Source of the DNA: Elysia marginata
Lineage: Eukaryota > Mollusca > Gastropoda > Plakobranchidae
NCBI GenBank assembly: GCA_019649035.1
Contig: BMAT01002098.1
Coordinates: 56,905-80,132, forward strand
Reading direction: 5' to 3'
DNA: 23,228 nt
This document shows positions 1 through 8,799 of this stretch, in pieces (positions within the stretch are counted from its first letter, which is position 1; each line of letters starts with the position of its first letter). Below the pieces are notes generated by a model. It was not told the origin of the DNA. It saw nothing but the letters and a program-made list of their open reading frames with translations, and did not search any database. The position numbers and the translations under genes were made by a program.

Positions 1-93
1 TGAATAAATCAATTCAATTCAATTCTTATTGCTCCTGTTCTAACTTCTTTTCCTTCTCTTCTATCCTGTCCTTGTTTTAATTCTTATTCCTGG

Positions 94-134
94 TCTTCTT
101 CTTCTTCTTCTTCTTCTTCTTCTTCTTCTTCTTT
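94..134. repeat. (CTT)n microsatellite
   Basis: An almost perfect run of CTT/TTC triplets, about 13 units, that ends in a short T run. The flanks (1-93 and 135-180) are also pyrimidine-rich on this strand. No gene overlaps it. Confidence 0.97.
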
Positions 135-1640
135 TTTACTAGTCTTCTTTTATCTTCGTCTGCTACTTTCCTATTTCATTTCTTGAAAATGTGACACGAG
201 ATTGTAATCGAGCTCGCTCAAAAGAAATAGTTTTTTACACGCTTATTTCTTCACGTAAAAGGCCATGGCAGTTTGCCTGCAAATATAGGCAGTTTATGAA
301 TGCTGAAACAAGACAATTTAATCTTGCGTTAGAAGTAAATTGAAAATAAAGTGCAAAATAGGGTTTTCATTTGTCAGAATAAACCAAGTTGCAAGGCAAT
401 ATTTTTATAAAATTACTGTCGTAGAGACAAGAATAAGACGTCATGATCTTTATTTATATGAGATTAGCCCATACCTACAAATCTTGGGGCTTTGAGTCAT
501 TAGAAATTTAAATCTTCTCAAGTTACAGTATGCTTAGCAAGGTAGATGTTTATATAATAGTTCAAGTTGAATCTGTTGCCACTGCAGCTGCTAACAACTT
601 CTTGATATATTTTTTTACACAAACACAATTCAGAATCGACCCAAATTGTGCTTTGTTTAGTTCAACCGAACCGATTTCCCCTCGACCAATGATATTCTTA
701 ATTTGTCCGAGCTGTATTTTTATAAGCTCCATGGCACCCCAGACGTGTTGGTGTTTGTGTCAGGCCATTGTTGTAGAATCACTAGAGTCATGTAGGGCGG
801 ACAGTCAGCGACGGCGAACAAGGTCACTGGGTGTATTCGTATGTGAAGCAATCTTTGCATTATGCCATCAACCAGGGCCGGCCATATCACCAGTAGAAAG
901 ACGTTGGCATCCTAAGTTAGGTTTCCTCTGTACAGAAACTTCTCAAAATTTAGTTTTATTCAATGCCAACTCTTCACACACCCCTTTCCCACACTCAAAC
1001 GAGTTTTCGCCTCCTTCTTCCACTCACATCTCTACATCTAGCACAGTATTTGTTTCTTTATCTTGTCCTATTCCCACTCCCTTTTCTATCAGCTTTCCTC
1101 TGTGATTTTTTTCATTTCCCCGCCACTATCGTTATAGTTGTTGCTGTTACTGGTGGCGGTTAGTAGGCTAGTATGTCGATAGAGCATGTAATTCTGGTTT
1201 GTACATACGTAAAACCAATATACGTATCTTTGTAATGCATGCCCGGAGCTTCCTTATCAGGGTATAATAATATGATCGTTTTGTTCCCGAAAGAAAACGT
1301 ATTTGTAAATTAGTGCCTATATGTGTATTACTTGTAGGCAATCACGACCTAATTGGCACCTTATCCGCGAAGTTCAAAAACTTAGGGGGAATCAAAGCTG
1401 CTCTATAGAGATATACGTTTGTTGATTGACACTTAATTTCTTTGAGCTCCCTTAAGATTCTACCATCGTGATTTAACAAGTACTCCTGCCTTGGAAGCCT
1501 ATAAATTTTTCGAGCAATCTTAAATGGTTCGTCTAGTAAAGACTTATCTGAAATGATCATTTGACTCATTTCTTGGAAGTCTATGACAGTTTGTAAGCAA
1601 GGGTCAAATGTTACAAATAATAAAGACACTATTTAGGCTG
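135..1640. other. Unassigned sequence, no supported gene
   Basis: This stretch holds a 191-codon plus-strand reading frame (530-1105) with no domain I recognise. It is rich in Ser, Pro, Phe and Cys, and its last third reads through a pyrimidine-rich tract (about 960-1110), which by itself keeps stops rare. A 95-codon minus-strand frame (1629 to 1342) has a balanced, protein-like composition but no recognised family, good start or good splice sites. A short minus-strand frame at 562-765 carries a kinase-like glycine loop and is described under findings. I would not annotate any of these as a gene on present evidence. Confidence 0.6.
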
Positions 1641-1644
1641 CTCA

Positions 1645-2020
1645 TGTTACGACCCAGATGGTTGGGGCGGGGTGGATGGGGGTGGCTTTTTCCTCTTAGC
1701 CCCTTATTATTTATGCCCTAGTCAATTCACCAGACGCTAGGGGCGGCAGGGGTGGTGCGTGTGGTGGCGCTCACCAACTAGCTGTCTGGCTGCCTGACGG
1801 CAGGCACAGACGACTCACCACTGTGGCATGTGTATGCTAAGAACGGTCGCCATGCTTTGCTTTGACGGCTTGGGAATGAGAGTTATCGTTCGTTGAGTGA
1901 CGGTTACGCGCCGGCATCGTTAGCTATTTCTACGCCAATTGTTCCCGCGTGAGAGCAAGATGCGAGAGATCTAGCGTCTAGCCTATCTACCTGGATAATT
2001 ATTTAAGTAAAGCTTGAGTG
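1645..2020. other. GC-rich block of unknown nature
   Basis: This block is clearly richer in G, C and CpG than its surroundings, with runs such as ggttggggcggggtgg and gggcggcaggggtgg. It starts with tgttacgaccc, which resembles the 5' edge of some Ty3/gypsy LTRs, and an aataaa lies downstream near 2086. I could not find a matching right edge ending in CA, a target duplication, a primer-binding site or a polypurine tract. A solo LTR, a promoter or the edge of another repeat all remain possible. Confidence 0.35.
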
Positions 2021-2374
2021 AAAGCTGACGTGCGATTCACCGCCATTGGATGAATTATTTATTTAACACTCGAGCTCCAGTGACTAAATAAATATTAAAC
2101 CTCAGGTGCATATTTTCCTCGAGGCCAACACCGTTTGAGTATTTTGTGCTCCTCTTGACTAGACTAGAGTAGAAAAGTGATTTTTAGGGTGAAAACTCTT
2201 CGCCGGTTCTTGCTAAATAAAAAAGCTTGCTTTTTTTCTGTTTATCAAGCTTAGTAGAACTACTCTATGAAGTTTACTTTACGATTGTGTTCAGGTTTTA
2301 CTTTAAAGATCAAAAGTATTGAAAAAAAATTATGCGCTGAAACAGCAAAACCTGTTACTAAAATTTGAATGATT

Positions 2375-2381
2375 TAATAAT

Positions 2382-2428
<47 letters not shown>
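2375..2428. repeat. (AAT)n / (ATT)n microsatellite, tail of a LINE
   Basis: About 17 AAT units, slightly broken at the left end. It directly abuts the 3' end of the minus-strand LINE at 2429-3043, so on the minus strand it reads (ATT)n. Short tandem tails of this kind are typical of L2/CR1-type elements, so the array was probably seeded by that insertion. Confidence 0.95.
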
Positions 2429-3043
2429 GTTTATTTTTATAGCGCCTTCCCTCAATAGGAGCTCCAAGCGCTTTACATAAAATTTTAACAAACTTAGATC
2501 TACGTACTAAAAAAAAGTTTACAGGTATATCACTTATTTAAAAGTAGTTAGCTATACAGATAAAAGCGTGCACAAAGTTGCATACTAAATATAAATCATC
2601 CATTAAAAGTATATTGTCATAAACATACAGTGTATATAAAATATATTCAAATCATTTTAAAAATTAATTTTCAAAAGCTAGGAAAAAGAGGTGAGTTTTC
2701 AAATTAGACTTAAAAGATGGTAGCGTCTTTGCGTTTTGAATAGCAGATGGAATATTGTTCCATATTTCTGCTCCTTGATAAAAAAAGCTCTTTGACCAAA
2801 ACTCTTCAGGTTAAATCGAGGTTTATAGAGCAAGTTTTTCGAAGAAGATCTTAGATTTCGTGTAGGGACATACAGTTTGGTCGAATCTTTCAAATAGTTG
2901 GGAAATTGCTGATCATTAAGGCACTGAAAGGCAAGGGATGCAATTTTGTAGCTTATGCGTGAAGCAATTGGCAACCAATGCAGCTCTTTTAGGAGAGGTG
3001 AGATGTGGTCTTTAAACTCCAAGGTGCAAGTATAAAGCTACCA
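2429..3043 (-). mobile_element. 5'-truncated L2/CR1-type LINE (reverse-transcriptase C-terminus and 3' end)
   Basis: On the minus strand a frame of about 115 codons (from 3043 to 2699, after a TAG) encodes the conserved C-terminal tail that follows the reverse transcriptase in many L2/CR1/Jockey-type non-LTR elements. Landmarks are HISPLLKELHWLPI near its start, a region like YKIASLAFQCLN, then VPTRNLRSSSKNLL, and an SFGQRAFF motif where family members usually have a similar SFGxRAF. About 270 bp of 3' untranslated sequence follow, ending in a small stem (agcgc at one side, gcgct at the other, 2441-2472) and then the (ATT)n tail. That terminal hairpin followed by a short tandem tail is a hallmark of L2-type 3' ends, used by the element's own reverse transcriptase. 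The endonuclease and catalytic domains are absent, so it is a dead 5'-truncated copy. The assignment to L2 rather than a close relative is inference. Confidence 0.85.
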
Positions 3044-4080
3044 ATGTTTTTTTAAACCACACTTTTAGTACTTTTTTTTAAAGATTATTAAGCAAACCTA
3101 TAACTGCAATCACAGGTCTCTAAAATGGAAACAGTTCAACGAGAAAAGAAAATGTGAATCTTAATACTTAATAGCTGGATAAGTAGTTTGTAACAAAAGA
3201 TATTATAAACAATTGTAAAGAAAAGTAATTACCTAGACGAGTACAAATATGAGTCAACACCACACTTAGCCGACTTCAAGCTCATAAATTAACTTTAAAA
3301 TCCAGAATTCATCAAACTTTCCAAGCTTTTGCTTACTTCTTAATCTTTAAAGAAGCGCTGGGGTCATTTTCCAAATAGTTTAAAATTTATTACTTTTTAA
3401 AAATCGGCTTAGCTCTTTCTTTTCTCTGCCAATAAACTATAAAAATTGAATTGAATAGATTCACAAACATGATTCATAGATTAGTACCACGTGTTGTTAC
3501 CAACAAGTACACCTTTACAAAAATACATCTAAGTTTTTTTAATTTTTCGATCGTGTGTCAAGAGAATTCAAACCAAAAAAAAAACCATTAAAATTTTTAT
3601 AGTCAAGAAGTTTCGTTTCAACCTTACACGTGAAAAATTAAACATGTAATTCTAAAACAAAAAAGGAATAAAAAATTCTATCGACCTTTAAAAAATATAA
3701 ACGCTAAAAATACAATTTGAAGCAAATGAATCGTTTTTTTTATAACTTGCCTCGGTCTATATAAAAATACTAGACTTCAGAGATAAATAGCCTTAGGTAA
3801 ACCAGTAGTCAAATCTTCAGATGGCTCTTATTATTCTCCAATTTTATAAAAAATAAAGTTTTTAAAAGTAGCAAAACTAAAGTGAAAAAATCAAATTTCT
3901 TGACGAAAAATAAAACGTAAATTTCTTTCCTGAAAAACAAAACACAACGAAACAAAACAACAGCAACAACAACAACAATAATCAACAATACAGGTTTAAG
4001 GCTACCACAGCTTGCCTGAGCACCTGATAATACGTGACTCTTGAATTTTCCTTGCTCGCTAATTTTTAGTAAACAGCTGA
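3044..4080. other. AT-rich non-coding stretch
   Basis: Very AT-rich with many A and T runs and no long reading frame. A short CAA/AAC-rich simple tract lies at about 3937-3990. Nothing else recognised. Confidence 0.7.
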
Positions 4081-4275
4081 TTACTTAGAGTAGACTGGAG
4101 ACAGTCTGTGCTGTCAACTTCAAACATTCAAGTTAAAATCACCTAGTTTAGACAGCGGCTTTCTCAGTAAGTGTACGGTCTCGGCAGTGTTTAAGAAAAA
4201 GTACTGCTAGTCTTAGCGTATGCTTGGACATCACCTGGTTTAATAGTGACATCATTTTGTAGCAGTCGTGTTGTC
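4081..4275 (+). promoter_or_regulatory. Putative 5' flank and 5' UTR of the FABP-like exon
   Basis: This is the sequence just upstream of the ATG at 4276. It is less AT-rich than the DNA before it. I see no clear TATA box at a convincing distance. A possible donor (ctcagtaagt, about 4164-4173) and possible acceptors (cggcag near 4190, ttgtag near 4262) would allow a 5'-UTR intron, but nothing proves it. This is inference from position only. Confidence 0.3.
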
Positions 4276-4351
4276 ATGGCGACGGATAAAATCCTGGGCA
4301 CTTGGGTGGAGGAGAGGAAAGAAGGATTCTCATGTCTGGCAGACGCTCTGA
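4276..4351 (+). CDS. Probable first coding exon of a fatty-acid-binding protein (FABP/CRABP) family gene; rest of gene not seen
   Basis: FABPs are small cytosolic beta-barrel proteins of about 130 residues that carry fatty acids or retinoids. The ATG sits in a good context (G at -3 and G at +4) and opens 25 codons plus one base, then a strong splice donor GTGAGT at 4352. The peptide contains LGTWVEERKEGF, matching the family's N-terminal pattern G-T/K-W-x7-F. The spacing fits closely: Trp at 10, Phe eight residues later, and the intron 15 residues after the Trp in phase 1. Vertebrate FABP genes also have their first intron in phase 1, 15 residues after the same Trp. The expected second exon (about 58 codons, starting in phase 1) was not found downstream, so it lies in a long intron I could not resolve, is outside the window, or is missing. 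An isolated decayed exon is the main alternative. A short 5' UTR lies upstream. Confidence 0.62.
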
Positions 4352-5300
4352 GTGAGTACAGTTTAAGTCAAAGTTTATGAGATGTCAAGTTCTACTGGTA
4401 GATTCAGCTTAGTACCAAGAGGTCTGGAGTTCAAGCTTTTGTTTAGCAGGTTAATGTTCGATTTTTGAAAAACACCCGTTCCTTGCATCTTAACTCCTTG
4501 TATAAACTATAATGAATGAGTACCGGGTTATACGTACCGTTTTATCTTGTCGTTGTGTCAATGCGCTGCATTTTATGAGTTCGGAAAGTACATTGGTTGG
4601 CTTACGGAGGAATCTACGTTAGGCACTTTGAGCAGTCTAATAATTTCAGCATTATAATTATACAGACCATACTTTCATATTCTTAGAATAGTGTTATTAT
4701 CAAGTGGGGTTTGATCCACTAAAGTGCTTTAAAGTAGATAAAGAAGATAAAGAACCCTAAGTTATACATTAATGGAAAAACCGCATTCAAAGGTACTAAA
4801 AACTATAAGATAATGTACGACGCGTCGTCTGACTACATTGCATCTTGACAATGAGACTTTTGCATTGGGTTCAGATCTTGTCACTGATATGTATACAAAA
4901 TAGAAAAAAAAACAATATAGGAAGTCTTCACGAACCGACGAGTTTGAATGCTTCATAGAAAAGTGCAGGGTAACAAAGATAGGGAAGGTAGGCAGACAGG
5001 CAAACTAAAAGGCAAGGAAAAAGGGCAGAAAATATTTGACACCGATAAGCATAATTCACAACACAGAGGTAGGGGGAATAGATATATTGAAGGAATGGAA
5101 AGAAAGACGAAAGAGAGGAGCCATCGAAAAACACACAATATTACTAGAAAGTTCGTTAGAGGGTTTGAATGGGGAAAAAGTCAAATTGAAATGATATTAG
5201 CTGGATTCAAAGTTAACTAAAAAACTTTATATAGTTTGCGTCGTCTTTGGCAGGCTTTATACTATTTTATAGTTCAACACTCAAAGGAAGTTATACACCT
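4352..5300. other. Non-coding stretch, possible intron of the FABP-like gene
   Basis: No exon, RNA gene or transposon recognised. A plus-strand frame at 4948-5220 is Lys/Arg/Gly-rich because the strand is purine-rich there; two minus-strand frames cover the same tract. I read these as composition artefacts. Confidence 0.6.
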
Positions 5301-5321
5301 ATTTTTTAGTCAAAGTCGACT

Positions 5322-5532
5322 TACAAATGCATTTGATTCCCAAAATAAACACGATTGCATGTCACATCTTTAAATATATGACCTAAAATTTCATTCACTA
5401 CCGCCTGTAGTCTCTTAACCAATTTTACACGTGGGAACAATGAGTAAAGTGTAATGCCTTTGCAAGAGAGTTGCCCCAAAAGTGTGGTTGAGAAATCTGC
5501 AATCGCCGGATCATCAGCTAACTGCGCTAACA
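5322..5532 (-). other. Exon-like reading frame of unknown family
   Basis: On the minus strand, 70 codons stay open between a TGA near 5545 and a TAA that is part of a consensus donor, GTAAGT, at about 5324-5319. Acceptor-like AGs occur inside it (after gcgcag near 5522 and gattgcag near 5503). The composition is protein-like, with stretches such as LVKRLQAVVNEIL and IFKDVTCNRVYFGNQ, but I recognise no domain. Frames of this length are expected by chance here, so only the donor at its end makes it worth listing. Confidence 0.25.
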
Positions 5533-5551
5533 ACTTACTATGTCACTCCGT

Positions 5552-5553
<2 letters not shown>

Positions 5554-5597
<44 letters not shown>
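5554..5597. repeat. (GA)n microsatellite
   Basis: About 21 uninterrupted GA units, followed by gggg. It is the first of two GA arrays in the window. Confidence 0.97.
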
Positions 5598-5601
<4 letters not shown>

Positions 5602-6730
5602 GAGCGTGAAATATGTAGAAACAGTAAGGCGCCGCCCGGTCTTAAATTATCATTTGTCCACCTAATAGCATCCCCCATTAATAATCAATATCCCATAATG
5701 AAATGAATCTGCTTTCATAAGTTACACTTGGATAATTTTGCACTTGCTTGCAAAAAGACTTTTTTGAGAATAATTAATTGCTGAATTCATTGACATTTGC
5801 AGTTGAAAACAATTCACAAATTACTTTATGCCGACATATTGGTTATTTTTCCTCCTTCTTTTGCACTAAGTTATATATTTTTGAGTGAATGAACTTTAGT
5901 TGTCTGCAGTTTTGCTTGGTTTGCTCTTAAGTATGATTCCCACACAAAAAGAACACACTTGATTTTTAATTATTTACTCTGATACATATCTGCTTGCCTG
6001 AAAGGTCTCTAGCTATAGTTGTACTAAAAACTAATCAGATCTGTTAAAGAATGCCAGTTCATCCCGCATGATAGTTTTCTAAGCTATGTCACTTGACCAA
6101 CAAAAATGTTACTCGTGATTTGTTTCTTTCAGAACTCGCTTTGATGCTCCAAGAGATTTGGTAGACATTAGATCAAATTTCTAATTGAATCAAAATTAAT
6201 CAGCTAACTAGTGAAAGAAAATGTTGAGGTTCGATGAAGACAACGGAAATATATCGGTCAAAGCGGAATTACTGCTTTTAATTTGTTGTCTAACTGGAGA
6301 ATACGCGATAAGTACTGCTTTCTGTAACTAATGAATGAAAAGGATTTGGGCTAAAGTGCGAGTTTCATCAGGAACTGGATATTGCGAGATTGTTACACAG
6401 TAAACTTTTTGATTGAAGCAGTCAATTCCTCAAAATGTTTCCATATCAATAACACTACACTGATGTTGCTTTTGTTGTCTATGTGGCTGACTGTTATCGT
6501 TTCTTCGCTATTGTTATCGCTGATGTTGGTGTTGTCGCTTTCTATCGGCTGCTATTTTGTTAGGTTAGCGGTTTTCGCATTGTTTATTTAAAACGTTAAG
6601 TGGTACCATCATGTGACAAACAGTAAGATCTACAACAATAAGGTGGGGACAATGCTGGACATTGCGTGTAACCCAAGGAAATATCTGCGGGTTACCTTAT
6701 CGTCTGGGCACTAACGCAAGCCACAAGAAT
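5598..6730. other. Unassigned non-coding sequence
   Basis: No recognisable gene or transposon. A plus-strand frame at 6382-6591 encodes a Leu/Ser/Val-rich peptide that reflects a gttgttgct-like low-complexity tract (about 6460-6560) rather than a membrane protein with supporting signals. Confidence 0.6.

Positions 6731-6774
<44 letters not shown>
6731..6774. repeat. (GA)n microsatellite
   Basis: About 21 GA units with one interruption (gaaag near 6741-6745). Same motif, phase and similar length as the array at 5554-5597, about 1.2 kb away. Confidence 0.97.
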
Positions 6775-6776
<2 letters not shown>

Positions 6777-6960
6777 CTTCATCGATGTTTCGAAGAAAAA
6801 TGCTTGAGTTGAGAATGAGATGGAGCTGAACACATGTATGAAAAAGTGAGACGTTTGGATACATCATGTTAGAGCCCGGAGGCCGCCCTAGTCAGTCACA
6901 GCTGAAGCCAGTTGTATTCTGCAACAATGAAAGTTCTTTGTTTTTGTTTGTAAAATTTCG

Positions 6961-7883
6961 ATGCCTTTAATTTCATACGCAGAAAAAAAATCTGCTGTGC
7001 GAAACAATATAAAGTATACAACAATCGTCCGCAGAGCACTAGAACATGATGGTGTTGTCGCTTTTCCGTGGGCCGGTTAGCGTTCAGTCAAAATGACCGA
7101 AGAAATGCTTGAGACAGTCATTGCTATCGTGAGTGATCACCCTGATTAAACGTTGATTATGATAAACACCATCAACAATCAACAATGTACTGAAAGGACA
7201 ACTAATAACCATGAAAAAGCTCAAAGACGCATCAGCGCAGACGACCTCTGAGAGGACTAAAGCTCAGCGGCGGGACCTTGCAACGTTGTTACTCCAGAAC
7301 GCACAGCATCACAACTTCATTTGAATAGATGAAGCCGGTATAAACATATGGACGAAACGGACTCGAGGTCGGGCACGCCGAGATGACCGTGCAGTGCGAA
7401 TTGTCCAAGGGAGACGCAAACAAAACCTAACCATGACTTGCAGTCAATGTGATGAATGGACTTGTCCACCATGACCTTCATCGAGGTGGAATGACAGCTG
7501 AACACTTTAATAAGTTCCTTCACGACACGTCCCTCCAACGCGACCCGGGGCTAGAAGTCCGTTTCATATTTGACAATGCTCGCGCACACAGTCGTGCTGA
7601 TAAAGATAATTTGTCAACTGAATTTGAAATACAGTACTTACCACCTTATGCACCTTTTCTAAATATTTATGAGAACGCCTTTGGCCCGTAAAAACAAGCT
7701 CTCAAAGCACATCTTGCCGAAGTTCGCCACGATCTTCTCGAGCAGGCATTCAATGAGGGTTTGACAACACAAGTTGCGGAGCAAGAGACTGTTGTTGTTA
7801 CCCCAAACGCAATGGCAGCAGCTTTAAAGGGTATGCAAGCTTATGTGCCCCGCTGCTTTGATATGGAAAACATTTTGATATAG
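6961..7883 (+). pseudogene. Broken IS630/Tc1-like DDE transposase
   Basis: Reading through three frames gives a nearly full-length (about 305 codons) transposase of the IS630-Tc1-mariner group, whose DDE enzymes cut out and reinsert DNA transposons at TA sites. From the N-terminus: a start-like ATG at 6961, a GVVAFPWAG segment broken by a stop, MTEEMLETVIAIVSDHPD then TAA at 7147, LKGQLITMKKL, then the catalytic block IDEAGINIWTKRTRGRAR with the first Asp at 7328-7330. The second Asp is in FIFDNARAH (7572-7574), and the final Glu in LPPYAPFLNIYENAF (7671-7673), 32 residues later. Damage: stops at 7147, 7322-7324 (TGA just before the first Asp) and 7689-7691, a frameshift near 7180-7190 and another at 7436. 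All three catalytic residues survive but no frame is intact. I could not define clear terminal inverted repeats, so element ends are unknown. Confidence 0.88.
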
Positions 7884-7924
7884 ATCTAGACCCTAATCAG
7901 TAAAACGGAAAAAAAGTGTTCTCA

Positions 7925-8200
7925 AAACTCTCTCTCTTTCTTTTCTTTTTTTTTCTCTTCCATTGATTGTATATGGTTATTTGTTCTGTTTCAAAATCTG
8001 TTCGTCTACATTTGAATTTCGTTTGTCACATTTGCTTTTTGATTTTTTTCATATTTGCGTTTTTCTATGTTCTTATTTGCATTTCGTAAGTTCACATTTG
8101 GATCTTTATATGACGTTAAAACGCCTTTGCATTTCCTTTGCTATTTTTGAAATCATTTGCCATATTTTAATTTTCTGAGTTCACATTTGAGATGCAAAAA
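7925..8200. repeat. Pyrimidine-rich, low-complexity tract with recurring cacatttg
   Basis: It begins with a CT-rich run (about 7928-7965), then a T-rich stretch in which catttg/acatttg recurs at irregular spacing. The longer agttcacatttg occurs twice (8089-8100 and 8179-8190), 90 bp apart. It could be a decayed tandem repeat. The plus-strand frame 7963-8178 is a product of this composition. Confidence 0.5.
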
Positions 8201-8299
8201 CTATAATAATAATTGTGGGCGTAAGGTGACAGCAATGTATTGCAACTGTTTGCAATTCTGTTTACAGCACTACAACAACTTACAGCAACTCCTCAAGTA

Positions 8300-8790
8300 A
8301 TAAATATTTCTACGATTAAATTAAAATTTAAAGATATCATACGCCAAAAAAACAGCCCCAAAACCGGTTGCATCAAATCACAGAACGGACAGATCCTGAT
8401 TGAAATTGATGGCATCCTGAAGAGATGGTCACAATACGCCGAGGAACTGTTTGATGACGTGAGAGGCCCTTTACCCCCGATTCGGAATAATGGTCCCACC
8501 TTTATGGAAGGAAAAGTTCGAAGTGCAATCAGAAAAATGAATCACAAAAAAAGCAACCGGCCCAGAAGAAATTCCAGTTGAGCTATTTGATGCCTTAAAT
8601 GATACATGTATGGAACTTCTAAACCTTATCTACGACACAGGACAGTGTCCCTCAGATCTGAAAAAAAAACAGTATTTATTCTCGTTTCATCAACACATCG
8701 AGCGAGAGCCTGTCTAAGCTGGACATCCGACGGACTGAAGACAGAGAGGCTTGGAAAATATCCCTGATCGTCGATGTCTGACCTGAACTC
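8300..8790 (+). mobile_element. Frameshifted endonuclease/reverse-transcriptase LINE fragment, internally deleted
   Basis: The plus strand encodes the linker and first part of a non-LTR reverse transcriptase of the kind often named jockey-like or craniofacial-development-protein-2-like in mollusc annotations. Landmarks are GCIKSQNGQILIEIDGIL, then RWSQYAEELFDD, then RKMNHKKA; after a frameshift in an A run near 8550-8557 it continues as KATGPEEIPVELF and LLNLIYDTGQCPSDL. A second A run near 8660-8670 shifts the frame again. The expected several hundred RT residues, including the YxDD box, are missing. Shortly after comes LDIRRTEDREAW (about 8717-8755), which resembles the C-terminal tail of such ORFs, so a deletion probably joins the two parts; that last point is inference. 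Not functional. The RTE/jockey clade cannot be settled by eye. Confidence 0.75.
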
Positions 8791-8799
8791 AACTCAAAA

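Noticed and set aside
530-1105. 191-codon plus-strand frame, the longest in the window
   Set aside because: No recognised domain, Ser/Pro/Phe/Cys-rich, no supporting start or splice context, and its last third reads a pyrimidine-rich tract that lacks stops. Its length is somewhat unusual, so I list it only here and in the region note.
1342-1629. 95-codon minus-strand frame with protein-like composition
   Set aside because: No family recognised, non-ATG start, weak splice sites at both ends. By rough estimate from base composition a few frames this long are expected by chance.
1645-2330. Calling the GC-rich block a solo LTR
   Set aside because: Only the left edge and an aataaa fit; no right edge, duplication, primer site or polypurine tract could be found.
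4706-4724. B-box-like ggggtttgatccac, possible tRNA or SINE
   Set aside because: No A box at a suitable distance upstream and no tRNA-like fold.
4948-5220. Lys/Arg/Gly-rich plus-strand frame and its antisense frames
   Set aside because: Explained by purine-rich strand composition; no domain or signal.
7963-8178. 71-codon plus-strand frame
   Set aside because: Lies wholly in the T-rich tract with recurring catttg; composition artefact.
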